A program made the translations under genes and the position numbers. A model generated the notes under the pieces. The model saw only the letters and a program-made list of their open reading frames with translations, made no database searches and was not told the DNA's origin. 64,000 nucleotides of DNA from SAR86 cluster bacterium (GTDB lineage: Bacteria > Pseudomonadota > Gammaproteobacteria > Magnimaribacterales > Magnimaribacteraceae), in NCBI GenBank assembly GCA_029268615.1, contig JAQWNM010000013.1, positions 1 to 64,000 of the forward strand. Reading direction: 5' to 3'. Below are positions 54,296 through 63,339 of the stretch, piece after piece (positions within the stretch are counted from its first letter, which is position 1; each line of letters opens with the position of its first letter).

Positions 54296-55831
54296 TTAAC
54301 CAAACATTTTCCTAACAAGTTTACTGCCCCAAAATAATTTTATTGCTCCTTGCATATCCTTGACTGTTTTTTCTGAATAAGGATATTCAGAAACAGGACC
54401 CTTAGAAAAACGTTCAGTAATAATCGGCATAGGATGACAGTACCCTTTCAAACCTTCAACTCCATTAACTAAACCAAAACCACTATTCTTTATTCCTCCA
54501 AAAGGAACTTCATTAACTCCATAGCTCATAGCCATATCATTTATACTAACTGCTCCAGTATTTAACTTGTTAGCAAGCCTTATTCCCTTTTCCCTACTTT
54601 CGGTCCAAATATTTCCATTAAGTCCATAACTGGAATCATTAGCAAGCATTAAAGCTTCTTCTTCATCTACTACCTTTTGAACGCAAGCAATAGGTCCAAA
54701 GGTCTCCTCATTCATAATCTTCATTGAATGATCTACATTAGAAAGAACGGTGGGTTCAAAATAAAGACCTGGAAGAGAAGTATTTCTTTTTCCTCCCGTG
54801 TGAAGAATAGCTCCGTCATCTATAGCAAGTTGGACATGCTCTTCAATAATCATTAGCTGCTTGTCCCATACTATCGAGCCTACATCAGCATTTTCTTTTC
54901 CATTTTGAATGAGAAGAGAAGCTTTATGAGAAAGTTTTTTAATAAATTCATCATAGTTCCCTTCTGTCACATATATTCTTTCTGTACCACAACAATACTG
55001 CCCCGCATTCATACATGAACCAATTAAGGCGCCTGAAGCTGCCTTGTCTATATCGGCATCATCGCAAACAATCATTGCGTCATTCCCACCTAATTCAAGT
55101 GTAAAAGGAACTAATTTTTCACTACAACTCATTGCTACTTTTTTTCCTGTAGCAACACTTCCAGTAAAAGAAATTTTATCTACAGAACTTTCCACTAGAT
55201 CCTCTCCTGTTTGACCATCTCCAACTAGAACTTGAACTAAATTATCTGGTAAGCCTGATTGTAAAAATAATTTCTCAACTAATTTAGATGAAAAAGGTGT
55301 TACCTCCGAAGGTTTTATAATAACAGCATTGCCTGCTAACAATGCTTGGACAGCTGGATTTAGAGCAAGAATAAAAGGGCCATTCCAAGGAGTAATAATA
55401 CCTATTACTCCAAGAGGTTTATGAAGGACCATGGCTTTTTTTAAAAGATTCATAACGCCATGAAGTTTTATCCTTTTAGGTTTTAAAAGTTTCTCTGCTC
55501 TTTTAGCATAAAATGATAAAGAATCCACTGCAGCATAAACTTCCATTGATAATGCTTCAGTTTTCGGTTTTCCTGTCTCTTTCATTACAACTTCCATAAT
55601 TTCATCTTGATTCTTAATAATCTCATCAATCATGGAATGCATGTATGCGGCTCTTTCTTTATAAGACAAAATAGACCATTTCTTTTGAGCTAACCTTCCC
55701 TTGTCTACAGCCTCAACAATCTCTTTTTTAGTTGTCGCTATAAAGGACCCAGCTGAACTAAGGTCTACTGGACTCTTAAGAATATATTCTCGTCTGCCGT
55801 CTTCTAAAATATGTCTTGTTAAAATGGACAT
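54296..55831 (-). CDS. NAD(P)+-dependent aldehyde dehydrogenase
   Basis: 511 residues. The catalytic Cys is in NAGQYCCGTER (near residue 275-280), the general-base Glu in TLELGGND (near 245), and the cofactor region is GVIGIITPWNGPF. The enzyme oxidises aldehydes to acids. It lies between an APH-like kinase gene and the TauD gene, consistent with one catabolic operon. Confidence 0.92.
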   Translation of the reverse strand: MSILTRHILEDGRREYILKSPVDLSSAGSFIATTKKEIVEAVDKGRLAQKKWSILSYKERAAYMHSMIDEIIKNQDEIMEVVMKETGKPKTEALSMEVYAAVDSLSFYAKRAEKLLKPKRIKLHGVMNLLKKAMVLHKPLGVIGIITPWNGPFILALNPAVQALLAGNAVIIKPSEVTPFSSKLVEKLFLQSGLPDNLVQVLVGDGQTGEDLVESSVDKISFTGSVATGKKVAMSCSEKLVPFTLELGGNDAMIVCDDADIDKAASGALIGSCMNAGQYCCGTERIYVTEGNYDEFIKKLSHKASLLIQNGKENADVGSIVWDKQLMIIEEHVQLAIDDGAILHTGGKRNTSLPGLYFEPTVLSNVDHSMKIMNEETFGPIACVQKVVDEEEALMLANDSSYGLNGNIWTESREKGIRLANKLNTGAVSINDMAMSYGVNEVPFGGIKNSGFGLVNGVEGLKGYCHPMPIITERFSKGPVSEYPYSEKTVKDMQGAIKLFWGSKLVRKMFG

Positions 55832-55838
55832 CTAAACT

Positions 55839-56921
55839 CTAACCATGTTTCTCTAATTCTTGAGTCATGTACTGAGTGACATGATTGTTTATATAATAAT
55901 CACTATCTTCAGGCATCACTCCATTAATTATCATTTTTTTACTTGTCATTATCATAACAATTGAAAATTTTTGGAGGGCAAGAATTCTATAATAAAAATA
56001 GTTAGTTGGATCATAACCTGTTTTTTTTACCCACACCTCGATAGTCTCTTCTGCTTCTGGAAAACCTTCTAATCTCGGCACCGACAAGCCTAAGCTATTT
56101 GCATCATCAACAGCAATTCCCCAAGATAAGTCCATAACTGGATCTCCTAAAATAGCCATTTCCCAATCTAGTAAGGCTGAAGCTTTAAAATCTTTATATA
56201 AAATATTTCCACAACGACAGTCACCCCATACTAAGCTTATAGGATTGATATCCAAAGTTGGTTTATTATCTTCTAGCCAAGCAAATGCATCTTCACATAC
56301 TTTATGCTCCTCTTCTGGAAGAGCCGATGACATAAAGTTCCGATAATATTGGATCTCTTGATCTAGGGGTCTTTCACCTAATTCAGGCCTATCTAAAGAG
56401 CTGAGTTGTAGATCTTCTAAATCAATTAGATGAACCTCTGACATGTAGTGAACCCATTCCCACCATATTCTCTTCTTTTGCTCTATAGAAGCCCTTGCAA
56501 CCCAACAGTTTGGGTCCATATGAAATGGGGGGCTATCTGGGGGAGCTGTACCCTCTACATATCTCATTAAATAAAAGGGTGAGCCAATTATTGTAGAAGA
56601 AGATTCATTCCACACGACTTCCGGGGTTGGCAAACCTAACTTATATAATTCATTCATTATTAGAACCTGCTTATCTAGGTCATATTCTGGAAAAACCTGA
56701 AAACCTGTCGGCTTAACTCTTAAAACATAAGAATCTTCATGAGGAATATCTTTTTTTATATAACTAGCTTTTATTATTAAAGTTTCATTAGAAAAACCAG
56801 TGTCCTCAGGTCCTCCAGATGAAGTTAACTCAAGAACTTTAGGGCTATCTAAGCGATCCTCAAACCAAGGCGTCAATTTATTGAGGACTTCTTTTACATT
56901 AGCAGTTGTAGACTCGGGCAT
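55839..56921 (-). CDS. Aminoglycoside-phosphotransferase-fold kinase (APH family)
   Basis: 360 residues of the APH/choline-kinase fold. The catalytic loop reads VWGDCRCGNILY (usually HGDxxxxN, so His is Trp-Gly here), and the metal-binding motif is LLDWEMAILGDPVMDLSW. Relatives in bacteria are often tied to acyl-CoA dehydrogenase genes and lipid breakdown. Not likely to be a resistance gene. Substrate unknown. Confidence 0.85.
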   Translation of the reverse strand: MPESTTANVKEVLNKLTPWFEDRLDSPKVLELTSSGGPEDTGFSNETLIIKASYIKKDIPHEDSYVLRVKPTGFQVFPEYDLDKQVLIMNELYKLGLPTPEVVWNESSSTIIGSPFYLMRYVEGTAPPDSPPFHMDPNCWVARASIEQKKRIWWEWVHYMSEVHLIDLEDLQLSSLDRPELGERPLDQEIQYYRNFMSSALPEEEHKVCEDAFAWLEDNKPTLDINPISLVWGDCRCGNILYKDFKASALLDWEMAILGDPVMDLSWGIAVDDANSLGLSVPRLEGFPEAEETIEVWVKKTGYDPTNYFYYRILALQKFSIVMIMTSKKMIINGVMPEDSDYYINNHVTQYMTQELEKHG

Positions 56922-57005
56922 TAATTTAATTAAATGATTTTTTTAGAAGTATAACCTTTGATAAGGTAGTCTGTTAATCAGAAATTAAACTAAATAAATT
57001 AGACA

Positions 57006-57398
57006 ATGAAAGCCAATAAACATTTAATAGGATATATTTCGGAATTAAATCAAAATCTATTGCAAACTTCGGCTATTTATATTCAATCTATAAATGGTTG
57101 CAACTTTCATTTCAAAGAAGTGGAATTTAATGATGAGATGATATTGAATATAGATTACTTATTAAAATATTTTAAAAAGAATAAAAAGAATCTAATCATC
57201 AATGATGAGAAAGAAATTTCAGTAGCTTATGAAGCTAATCAGCTGCGGAGATTATTTCTTATAACACTCCCTTTTTTATCAGATAATAATAAAAAATCTT
57301 TTAACTGGGTTAAAGTTAACTCTCTGAAAGAATCTGAATTAGATATTGCCATATCAATAAATTTTCAAGGACAGTTACTTCAGGTCTTAAATTACTAA
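57006..57398 (+). CDS. Protein of unknown function
   Basis: A 130-residue soluble protein with no motif I recognise. It has mixed alpha/beta character and no signal peptide or membrane span. It precedes the amidohydrolase-like gene by 13 bases, with a GAGG ribosome-binding sequence between, so the two are likely cotranscribed. Codon use is like its neighbours. Confidence 0.6.
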   Translation: MKANKHLIGYISELNQNLLQTSAIYIQSINGCNFHFKEVEFNDEMILNIDYLLKYFKKNKKNLIINDEKEISVAYEANQLRRLFLITLPFLSDNNKKSFNWVKVNSLKESELDIAISINFQGQLLQVLNY

Positions 57399-57411
57399 AG
57401 AGGTAAATTTT

Positions 57412-58284
57412 ATGAAGTTTTCGAAGAATATAAAAATAATAGATCTAATGATGGGAATACCAAGTAATTCAGATAGAAATGACTGGTATGAATTTATGAA
57501 ACCACTTTTGTTAGATAAGGAAAGTAAGGAGTTGTTTTCTTTTCCCGCTGAATATATGTTTAAAGATGTTCCAGTTACTGGAGATCAAAAAGATTTTGTA
57601 AAATTTATCATAGATGAGATGGATAAATATGGAATAGATAAATCTTTTATTGGACTTAACGAAGATCAAGAGGAGTTTCAAAGAGCTTTTAAGGACCACT
57701 CAGATAGATTCTTCTTTAATTATCCAGCCAATCCTAACAGAGGAATGGAAGAAGTTAGGAATATAAGAAGGCTTCATAAGAAATATGGAATTAAAGGAGT
57801 TGATGCTTTCCCATCAGGCCTTTGTCCTCAAGTTCCCATTAATGATAAAAAATGGTATCCAATATATGCAACGTGTGTAGAACTAGACATTCCTTTTTCG
57901 TGTTGCGCAGGAGTACCAGGACCAAGACTACCAATGGAGCCTCAAAAAATAGAATTAATAGACGAAGTTTGCTGGTTCTTTCCGGAACTAAAATTTGTAA
58001 TCAAGCATGGTGGAGAGCCATGGACCGCCCTTGCAGTAAAATTAATGATTAAATATCCTAATCTTTACTATATGACAAGTGCATTTACGCCAAAATATTA
58101 CCCAAAAGATATAATAGATTATGCTAACAGCAGAGGGTCTGAAAAAATAATGTATGCAGGATATTTTCCTATGGGATTGACCTTGGAGAGGATTTTTTTA
58201 GAAATGCCTCAGGTTCCTTTCAAAGAAGAGGTATGGCCTAAATTTTTATCAGAAAATGCTACCAAAGTATTTAACTTAAGTTAA
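57412..58284 (+). CDS. Amidohydrolase-2-like TIM barrel with degenerate metal site
   Basis: 290 residues. The fold is recognisable from [13 protein letters not shown], the VIKHGGEPW strand (His near 199) and the C-terminal [12 protein letters not shown] typical of amidohydrolase 2. The N-terminal DxHxH metal motif is DLMMG at residues 11-15, and the late metal-binding Asp is replaced in MYAGYFPMG. So it may be a decarboxylase or lyase variant, or a non-catalytic relative. Overlaps the convergent rubredoxin gene by four bases. Confidence 0.75.
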   Translation: MKFSKNIKIIDLMMGIPSNSDRNDWYEFMKPLLLDKESKELFSFPAEYMFKDVPVTGDQKDFVKFIIDEMDKYGIDKSFIGLNEDQEEFQRAFKDHSDRFFFNYPANPNRGMEEVRNIRRLHKKYGIKGVDAFPSGLCPQVPINDKKWYPIYATCVELDIPFSCCAGVPGPRLPMEPQKIELIDEVCWFFPELKFVIKHGGEPWTALAVKLMIKYPNLYYMTSAFTPKYYPKDIIDYANSRGSEKIMYAGYFPMGLTLERIFLEMPQVPFKEEVWPKFLSENATKVFNLS

Positions 58285-58451
58285 GAAACAATAAGTTCAA
58301 AATCAAATTTACTAACACCACAATCTGGGCAACACCAATCATCAGGAATATCTTCGAATAATGTACCTGGAGGAATACCATCTTCAGGTATGCCCTTTTC
58401 TACATCATATATATACCCGCAAATGACACATTCCCATCTTGAAGAGGCCAT
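58281..58451 (-). CDS. Rubredoxin
   Basis: A 56-residue protein, found by reading the minus strand between two larger genes. It has the two rubredoxin knuckles CVICGY near residues 8-13 and [12 protein letters not shown] near 41-52, with the conserved Tyr, Trp and Pro-Gly turns ([15 protein letters not shown]). One extra Cys precedes the second knuckle (WCCPDC). It is a one-electron carrier and may feed a hydroxylase. The start directly follows the stop of the enoyl-CoA hydratase gene (TAAATG), suggesting coupled translation. Confidence 0.93.
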   Translation of the reverse strand: MASSRWECVICGYIYDVEKGIPEDGIPPGTLFEDIPDDWCCPDCGVSKFDFELIVS

Positions 58452-59258
58452 TTATTTGCCAGTAAATTTTGGTGTTCGTTTTTCTGCAAAAGCAGCTAAG
58501 CCTTCTTTAGAGTCATCAGATTCAAATACTGGCCAACCTAATTCTAGCTCTTTTTTTAAAGCCTCTTCCTCTGGTATTCCCTCGCCTAGATCCCTTAGGC
58601 TTTTCATAATTGCTTTAATTGCCACTGGAGAGTTTTCTACTATTTGTCTAGCCAATTCAAAGGCTTTATCTAATGATTTTCCTTCAGGGACAACGTGACC
58701 AATTAAACCATACTCCTTAGCCTCATCTGCGGTTATTCGTCTTCCTGTCAATAACATTTCTGCAGCCAGAGTATATGGAATTTGCCTCCTAATTCTAACA
58801 GTTGCTCCACCTAACGGAAATAAACCTCTTTTAGCTTCTGTTAAACCAAAAGTAGCTGTTTCAGCTGCTACTCTTATATCTGTTCCATGCAAGAATTCAG
58901 TGCCTCCAGCTAGAGCAAATCCTTCTACAGCAGCTATGATAGGTTTATATGGTCTATTGTGTCTTAGTAGAGCTTGCCAATGAAGATCTGGAACAGTTTC
59001 CATTCTTTTAATAATTTCCTTACTGCCTTGATCACCGCTATACATTGCAGTTAAGTCAGCTCCTGCACAGAATACATCTTTTGTTCCAGTAATAATTGCA
59101 CATCTTAAATTATCATCTTCATCAAGTTCTCGCCAAGCATCATATACATTTATTAACATGTCAGGACTGAGTGCATTTTTCTTTTCAGGCCTATTTAATT
59201 GGACTAAGAGAATATGATCTTTTTTTTCTATAATTGCATGTTGATCAGATAATTCCAT
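58452..59258 (-). CDS. Enoyl-CoA hydratase/isomerase family protein
   Basis: 268 residues of the crotonase fold. Oxyanion-hole segments are VFCAGADLTAMYSG (near 65) and GFALAGGTEFLHGTDIRVA (near 115), with the second Glu-containing region GLFPLGGATVRIRR. Such enzymes hydrate enoyl-CoA in beta-oxidation. Followed directly by rubredoxin. The exact acyl group is unknown. Confidence 0.87.
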   Translation of the reverse strand: MELSDQHAIIEKKDHILLVQLNRPEKKNALSPDMLINVYDAWRELDEDDNLRCAIITGTKDVFCAGADLTAMYSGDQGSKEIIKRMETVPDLHWQALLRHNRPYKPIIAAVEGFALAGGTEFLHGTDIRVAAETATFGLTEAKRGLFPLGGATVRIRRQIPYTLAAEMLLTGRRITADEAKEYGLIGHVVPEGKSLDKAFELARQIVENSPVAIKAIMKSLRDLGEGIPEEEALKKELELGWPVFESDDSKEGLAAFAEKRTPKFTGK

Positions 59259-59286
59259 AAAATATTATATTAATTACAAGTATTTA

Positions 59287-60069
59287 TTAAGGTTTCTTAA
59301 ACAATAAAGTCATTCTATCGCTTTCACCTATTTCTATATATTTAGCCCTACCTTCTTCCTTTAACCTTAAGACTGGAGGTAAAGTCCAGACCCCTTTCTC
59401 ATAATTTTTAGTATCTTTAGAGTTAGCATTAATTTCACTAGTTTTAACTAAAATGAAACCTACTTTTTTAGCTTCTTCTATAGCAAGTTCTTGTGTCACA
59501 TAACCGCTTTTTTTCATCTCATCAACAGAAGTCCCAGGATTAGCTCTATGTGTAACTATACCAAAAATACCGCCCGACTTTAGAGCGTCAAAAGATTGAC
59601 TAAATATAGAACCCATATTTGGACCTAACCAGCTATGCAGGTTTCTAAATGTCAAAACAGCATCAACTGAGCCTTTTTCAGCCAAAACTTCTCCTAAATT
59701 CACAATACTAACTTTATCAAATGCCCCATTGGTAGATAATTTAGTCTCATATCTTTCTCTAGATCTTTTTTGATAAGAACCCTTGCTTGCATCATGTGCA
59801 GCTGCTATGAACTTTCCTGAGCCAGCTCCTATATAAGGAGCTAATATCTCTGTATACCAACCCGACCCTGGAGATAGTTCTACAAGAGTCATATCAGAAG
59901 AAATTCCAAAAAAAGAAAGAGTCTCATATGGATGTCTGAAGATATCTCTTTCTTGATTAACGCTAGATCTCAAATCACTCTCAATAGCATCTTGCAAAGA
60001 ATACGAGTAAAGGTTTAAGCAAAAAAAACAGAGAAAGATTGAAAGTCTTTTTACGTTTATATATTTCAT
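59287..60069 (-). CDS. Exported class I methyltransferase-like protein
   Basis: 260 residues. A hydrophobic N-terminal segment (SIFLCFFCLNLYSYS) indicates export. A SAM-like motif VELSPGSGWYTEIL follows near residue 63, with VDAVLTFRNLHSW near 135. Proteins of this group (annotated as methyltransferases with a signal peptide) are common in marine proteobacteria. How SAM would be supplied outside the cytoplasm is unclear. Function unproven. Confidence 0.77.
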   Translation of the reverse strand: MKYINVKRLSIFLCFFCLNLYSYSLQDAIESDLRSSVNQERDIFRHPYETLSFFGISSDMTLVELSPGSGWYTEILAPYIGAGSGKFIAAAHDASKGSYQKRSRERYETKLSTNGAFDKVSIVNLGEVLAEKGSVDAVLTFRNLHSWLGPNMGSIFSQSFDALKSGGIFGIVTHRANPGTSVDEMKKSGYVTQELAIEEAKKVGFILVKTSEINANSKDTKNYEKGVWTLPPVLRLKEEGRAKYIEIGESDRMTLLFKKP

Positions 60070-60125
60070 ATTATCGTCTCGTTATTATTTATTTTATATA
60101 ATTTTTATAGGTATACTTCTGCAAA

Positions 60126-61280
60126 TTAAGGTTTTTTTGATGACACTATCCACATCGCAAAGAATTGTGCTCCTCCTCCAAAAGCATGTCCCATTGCAAT
60201 CTTAGCATTTGAAACCTGATACTCTCCAGCCTTTTGTCTAACTTGTTGTGCAGCTTCACCAAAACGAATAAGCCCAGAAGCACCTATAGGATTAGAAGAA
60301 AGCACACCTCCTGACATATTTACTGGAAATCTTCCTTCCAAAGCAGTATCTCCATTCTCAGTCATCTTCCAACCTTCTCCTTCGTCAGCAAGTAATAAGT
60401 TTTCTAGCCACATTGGTTCATACCAACTAAAAGGAACATAAATTTCAGCACAATCAATTTCTTTCCTTGGATCTAAGATTCCAGCCTGCTTATAAACATC
60501 TTGAGCACACATTTTGCCAGCTACAGGATTCACAACATCTCTACCTGCATACATAGTAGGCTCTGATCTTGCTGACGTACCTAAGATCCAGGCAGGAGTT
60601 TGATTAGAATCTACGCAATCTTCAGATGAGATGACTAAAGAACAGGAACCGTCTGATGATGGGCAGCTTTCTAAGAAAGTTAGTGGATCCCATAAAATAG
60701 GTGATTTTTCTACCATTTCTTCATTTATGCCTTCTATTTTTAAATGTGCATTTGGGTTTTTTAATGCATTTAATCTATCTTTAACAGCAACAAGTCTACC
60801 GATATTATCTGGAACATTATGTCTTCGTTTATATTCCCTCATATAGGGAGTAAAGTAGCCACCCGCACCTGCATTAATCAAAGGAGCATAAGGCACAGTA
60901 GTAGATAATGCCCACATGGCATTAGATTCTGATTGCTTTTCGTATGTAGAAACTAAAACTCTTTTAAAAAGACCACTTTGTATATACGATGCTGCAACTA
61001 TACCTGTAGCACCTCCTACACTACCTGCTGTATGGACTCTAATAATAGGTTTGCCGTTAGCAACCAAAGCATCAGATAAATATAATTCTGGCATCATTAC
61101 TCCTTCAAACATATCTGGCGCCTTTCCAAGTATGACAGCATCTATATCCTTCCAATCTAAATTAGCATCTTTTAAAGCCTTATCAGCTGACTCCCTTACT
61201 AATCCGGCCATAGATACGTCATCTCTTTTTGATTTATGGTGAGTCTGACCAACTCCCACTACAGCTGCTAAAGCAGTCAT
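60126..61280 (-). CDS. Thiolase-like protein lacking the nucleophilic cysteine (SCP-x/Ltp type)
   Basis: 384 residues from ATG 61280; the longer frame adds 24 residues that overlap the upstream gene, while 61280 gives the ATGA overlap usual for coupled genes. The fold is thiolase (VVGVGQTHH start, GGVLSSNPIGASGLIRFGEA). At the position of the active Cys the sequence is RVHTAGSVGG, with Gly86. The usual His in GHPxG is Asn. This fits thiolase-fold proteins such as Ltp2 that act as aldolases. Paired with the next thiolase-like and two DUF35 genes. Confidence 0.85.
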   Translation of the reverse strand: MTALAAVVGVGQTHHKSKRDDVSMAGLVRESADKALKDANLDWKDIDAVILGKAPDMFEGVMMPELYLSDALVANGKPIIRVHTAGSVGGATGIVAASYIQSGLFKRVLVSTYEKQSESNAMWALSTTVPYAPLINAGAGGYFTPYMREYKRRHNVPDNIGRLVAVKDRLNALKNPNAHLKIEGINEEMVEKSPILWDPLTFLESCPSSDGSCSLVISSEDCVDSNQTPAWILGTSARSEPTMYAGRDVVNPVAGKMCAQDVYKQAGILDPRKEIDCAEIYVPFSWYEPMWLENLLLADEGEGWKMTENGDTALEGRFPVNMSGGVLSSNPIGASGLIRFGEAAQQVRQKAGEYQVSNAKIAMGHAFGGGAQFFAMWIVSSKKP

Positions 61281-62335
61281 GAAGTAGCCTCTAAAAGAAC
61301 CAACATATTCTGCTGCAAACAAGGCCCTGAAGTTGCATGTGCAAGACCACAATTTAGTGAGGACGACTGAAGTTGTTGAAAAATAGACCCTACCCTATCG
61401 AGTCCTGCTGTCATAATTATATTACCTGCTAATGGTCCACCTGACTGATTTATTAAAACATCATCAGATAAATTTAATTCTTTTTTTAATAATAAATGTT
61501 GATGTGAAAAAGGTGCATGTAATTCAGCTACCTGTATGAGTTTTTTATCAAGATTTAATGCTTTTGCAGATATTTGGATAGAAGGAGATTTTGTAAGATC
61601 TCTCATTCCAATTTGTCCCGTTTCTATTCTGTGATCAAAACCAGTTATAAAAACTGGTCTTTTATGAAGCTCCTTTGCTTTCTTTTCTGAAGCAATAACC
61701 ATAACCGAAGCTCCGTCAGTGATAGGTGGGCAGTCATGTTTTCTGAGTGGTGATACAAAATATGGTTCATTAAGTAGATCCTTAATTGAAATATTACCAG
61801 ATAACTGTGCATTGGGATTATTTAAAGCATAACTTCTACTTTCTTTTACTACATGAGCCATCTCTGTTTCTGAAATAATATCTTCTTCTAGGAGTAATCT
61901 AGCTTGTAAAGCAGCAAGACTTACACTGTCAGGCCATAAAGGAGCCATGTAATAGGGATCTAACTGTAAACTTAATATCTCCCTAACTTGCCCTGGTGAG
62001 GATTTACCAAAACCATAAATTAAAGCTACTTCAGCCTGACCTGATTGTATTTTTAACCAGGATTCATAAAGAGCCCAAGCTGCATCCATTTCAACATGAG
62101 ATTCTTTAATAGGAGGAACTGCACTTACTGCATTTAAGCCATCCACAAATGCAAACGACACTCCTTGTAAATAGTCACAACTTCCAGAACAAGTAAAATC
62201 AATATCAGATTGAGTAATATTTAATTCAGCAAAAGCCTTATGAATAACGGACATAATGAGTTCAACTTCATTCTGGGCTCCTGTATCTCTCATCATAGGA
62301 GTCTGTTCGTAACCTATAATTCCAACTTTATGCAT
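61277..62335 (-). CDS. Second Cys-less thiolase-like protein
   Basis: 352 residues. Thiolase-type N-terminus (KVGIIGYEQTPMM) and C-terminus (SGGPLAGNIIMTAGLDR). At the active-Cys position the sequence is HVEMDAAWAL, giving Ala85. So neither of the two thiolase-like genes can use the normal mechanism. It overlaps the DUF35 gene upstream by eight bases and the other thiolase-like gene downstream by four, so the set is one operon and could form a mixed complex. Confidence 0.85.
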   Translation of the reverse strand: MHKVGIIGYEQTPMMRDTGAQNEVELIMSVIHKAFAELNITQSDIDFTCSGSCDYLQGVSFAFVDGLNAVSAVPPIKESHVEMDAAWALYESWLKIQSGQAEVALIYGFGKSSPGQVREILSLQLDPYYMAPLWPDSVSLAALQARLLLEEDIISETEMAHVVKESRSYALNNPNAQLSGNISIKDLLNEPYFVSPLRKHDCPPITDGASVMVIASEKKAKELHKRPVFITGFDHRIETGQIGMRDLTKSPSIQISAKALNLDKKLIQVAELHAPFSHQHLLLKKELNLSDDVLINQSGGPLAGNIIMTAGLDRVGSIFQQLQSSSLNCGLAHATSGPCLQQNMLVLLEATS

Positions 62336-62831
62336 TTTTAAATTTATCCCAAAGATTATCTATATCTCGATCTGGTTCTCCTGTTGGTTCAAAATAAATT
62401 ATATTTTCCAGGCTAGGTTTCCACTCATTTTTAGGTCTCCATAAAGCTTTTACTCTCATACCTATCGTTACTTGATCATGAGGGATTCCGCTTATAAGAT
62501 GCATAAAAGACAAGTCTGCTCCATCCAAGACAATATTAGCGGAAACAAATGGAGGATCTACAGCACCACCTGGAATCGGAATATAATTAATTGTAAAAGA
62601 TTCCACCGTACCTGTATGAGCTACTTCAACCTCTTCTTCTGTAGCCACTCCGTCTCTAGGACAAGAGCCTCTTGGCGGAACATAAACCCCTTTACATATG
62701 GGGCAACGTTGTCCAACTATTTTACCTTCTAACATTTTTTGTAAGAATAATGTCGTAGCAGCTCCAGCTGTATAGCTATAATTAAAATGAATAGGTGCTT
62801 CAAATCCAATTATTTTATTGTCTTCACTCAT
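62328..62831 (-). CDS. DUF35 OB-fold acyl-CoA-associated protein with zinc ribbon
   Basis: 167 residues. An N-terminal ribbon CPICKGVYVPPRGSCPRDG has three Cys (the fourth usual ligand is Asp), followed by the OB fold (GTVESFTINYIP, PPFVSANIVLDGADLSFMH, GMRVKALW). DUF35 proteins bridge or gate thiolase-fold partners; known pairs are ChsH2 with Ltp2 and the archaeal thiolase/HMG-CoA synthase complex. It is followed directly by the thiolase-like genes. Confidence 0.87.
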   Translation of the reverse strand: MSEDNKIIGFEAPIHFNYSYTAGAATTLFLQKMLEGKIVGQRCPICKGVYVPPRGSCPRDGVATEEEVEVAHTGTVESFTINYIPIPGGAVDPPFVSANIVLDGADLSFMHLISGIPHDQVTIGMRVKALWRPKNEWKPSLENIIYFEPTGEPDRDIDNLWDKFKNA

Positions 62832-62835
62832 CTAA

Positions 62836-63276
62836 TTATATTTTTTCAAAATAACAAATATCCTTGATAGATCCCTTTGGAGGAAGTGCCCAGCAAGCCT
62901 TAACTCTCATTCCTATTTTCATCTCATCTTCTGAAGAGATTTTAATAGCATGTAAAAAATTAGTGTCAGCGCCGTCTAATAAGATTAATGCCCAGGCAAA
63001 CGATTCCTGTATTGGGTGCTTATCTAGAGGGGAATGAACCCAAGACCAAGATTTTACTGTTCCTATGTTACCTAACTCAACGAATTCAGATAGTTCTTCT
63101 CCTGTATCAGGATCAAATTCTACTGGAGGCATTAGCACTTTACCCTTGCTATTTTTGATGCCCATAATCTGGCAAGATTGAAGACATGTAAGGAAATGCC
63201 CAACTATTGGGCCTGTAGACCTAGTATAAGTAAATCCTAAGTCAAAATTAGCTCTTAAAATATTTTTTTCATTCAT
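62836..63276 (-). CDS. DUF35-like OB-fold protein with degenerate zinc ribbon
   Basis: 146 residues, related to the preceding DUF35 protein. The ribbon is reduced to C-x3-C (CLQSCQIMG) with no second Cys pair, then an OB fold (GTVKSWSWVHSP, SFAWALILLDGADTNFLHAI, GMRVKACW). Having two DUF35 genes beside two thiolase-like genes suggests each partner has its own thiolase. First gene of the operon, divergent from the SDR at the right edge. Confidence 0.83.
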   Translation of the reverse strand: MNEKNILRANFDLGFTYTRSTGPIVGHFLTCLQSCQIMGIKNSKGKVLMPPVEFDPDTGEELSEFVELGNIGTVKSWSWVHSPLDKHPIQESFAWALILLDGADTNFLHAIKISSEDEMKIGMRVKACWALPPKGSIKDICYFEKI

Positions 63277-63339
63277 AGAATTTAGGTAAAATTAAGAATC
63301 AAGTTATCATTCTAAAAAATATATTGTAAGGAAAATAAA

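Noticed and set aside
54292-54318. TTG start for the TauD gene at 54318
   Set aside because: It overlaps the aldehyde dehydrogenase end and adds residues unlike the family; ATG 54291 directly follows that stop.
55839-56921. Aminoglycoside resistance phosphotransferase
   Set aside because: Only the fold is shared. The catalytic loop differs and the gene sits in a catabolic operon with aldehyde dehydrogenase and TauD.
61281-61352. Upstream extension of the first thiolase-like gene
   Set aside because: It lies inside the neighbouring thiolase-like gene; ATG 61280 gives the expected MTALAAVVGVG start and an ATGA overlap.
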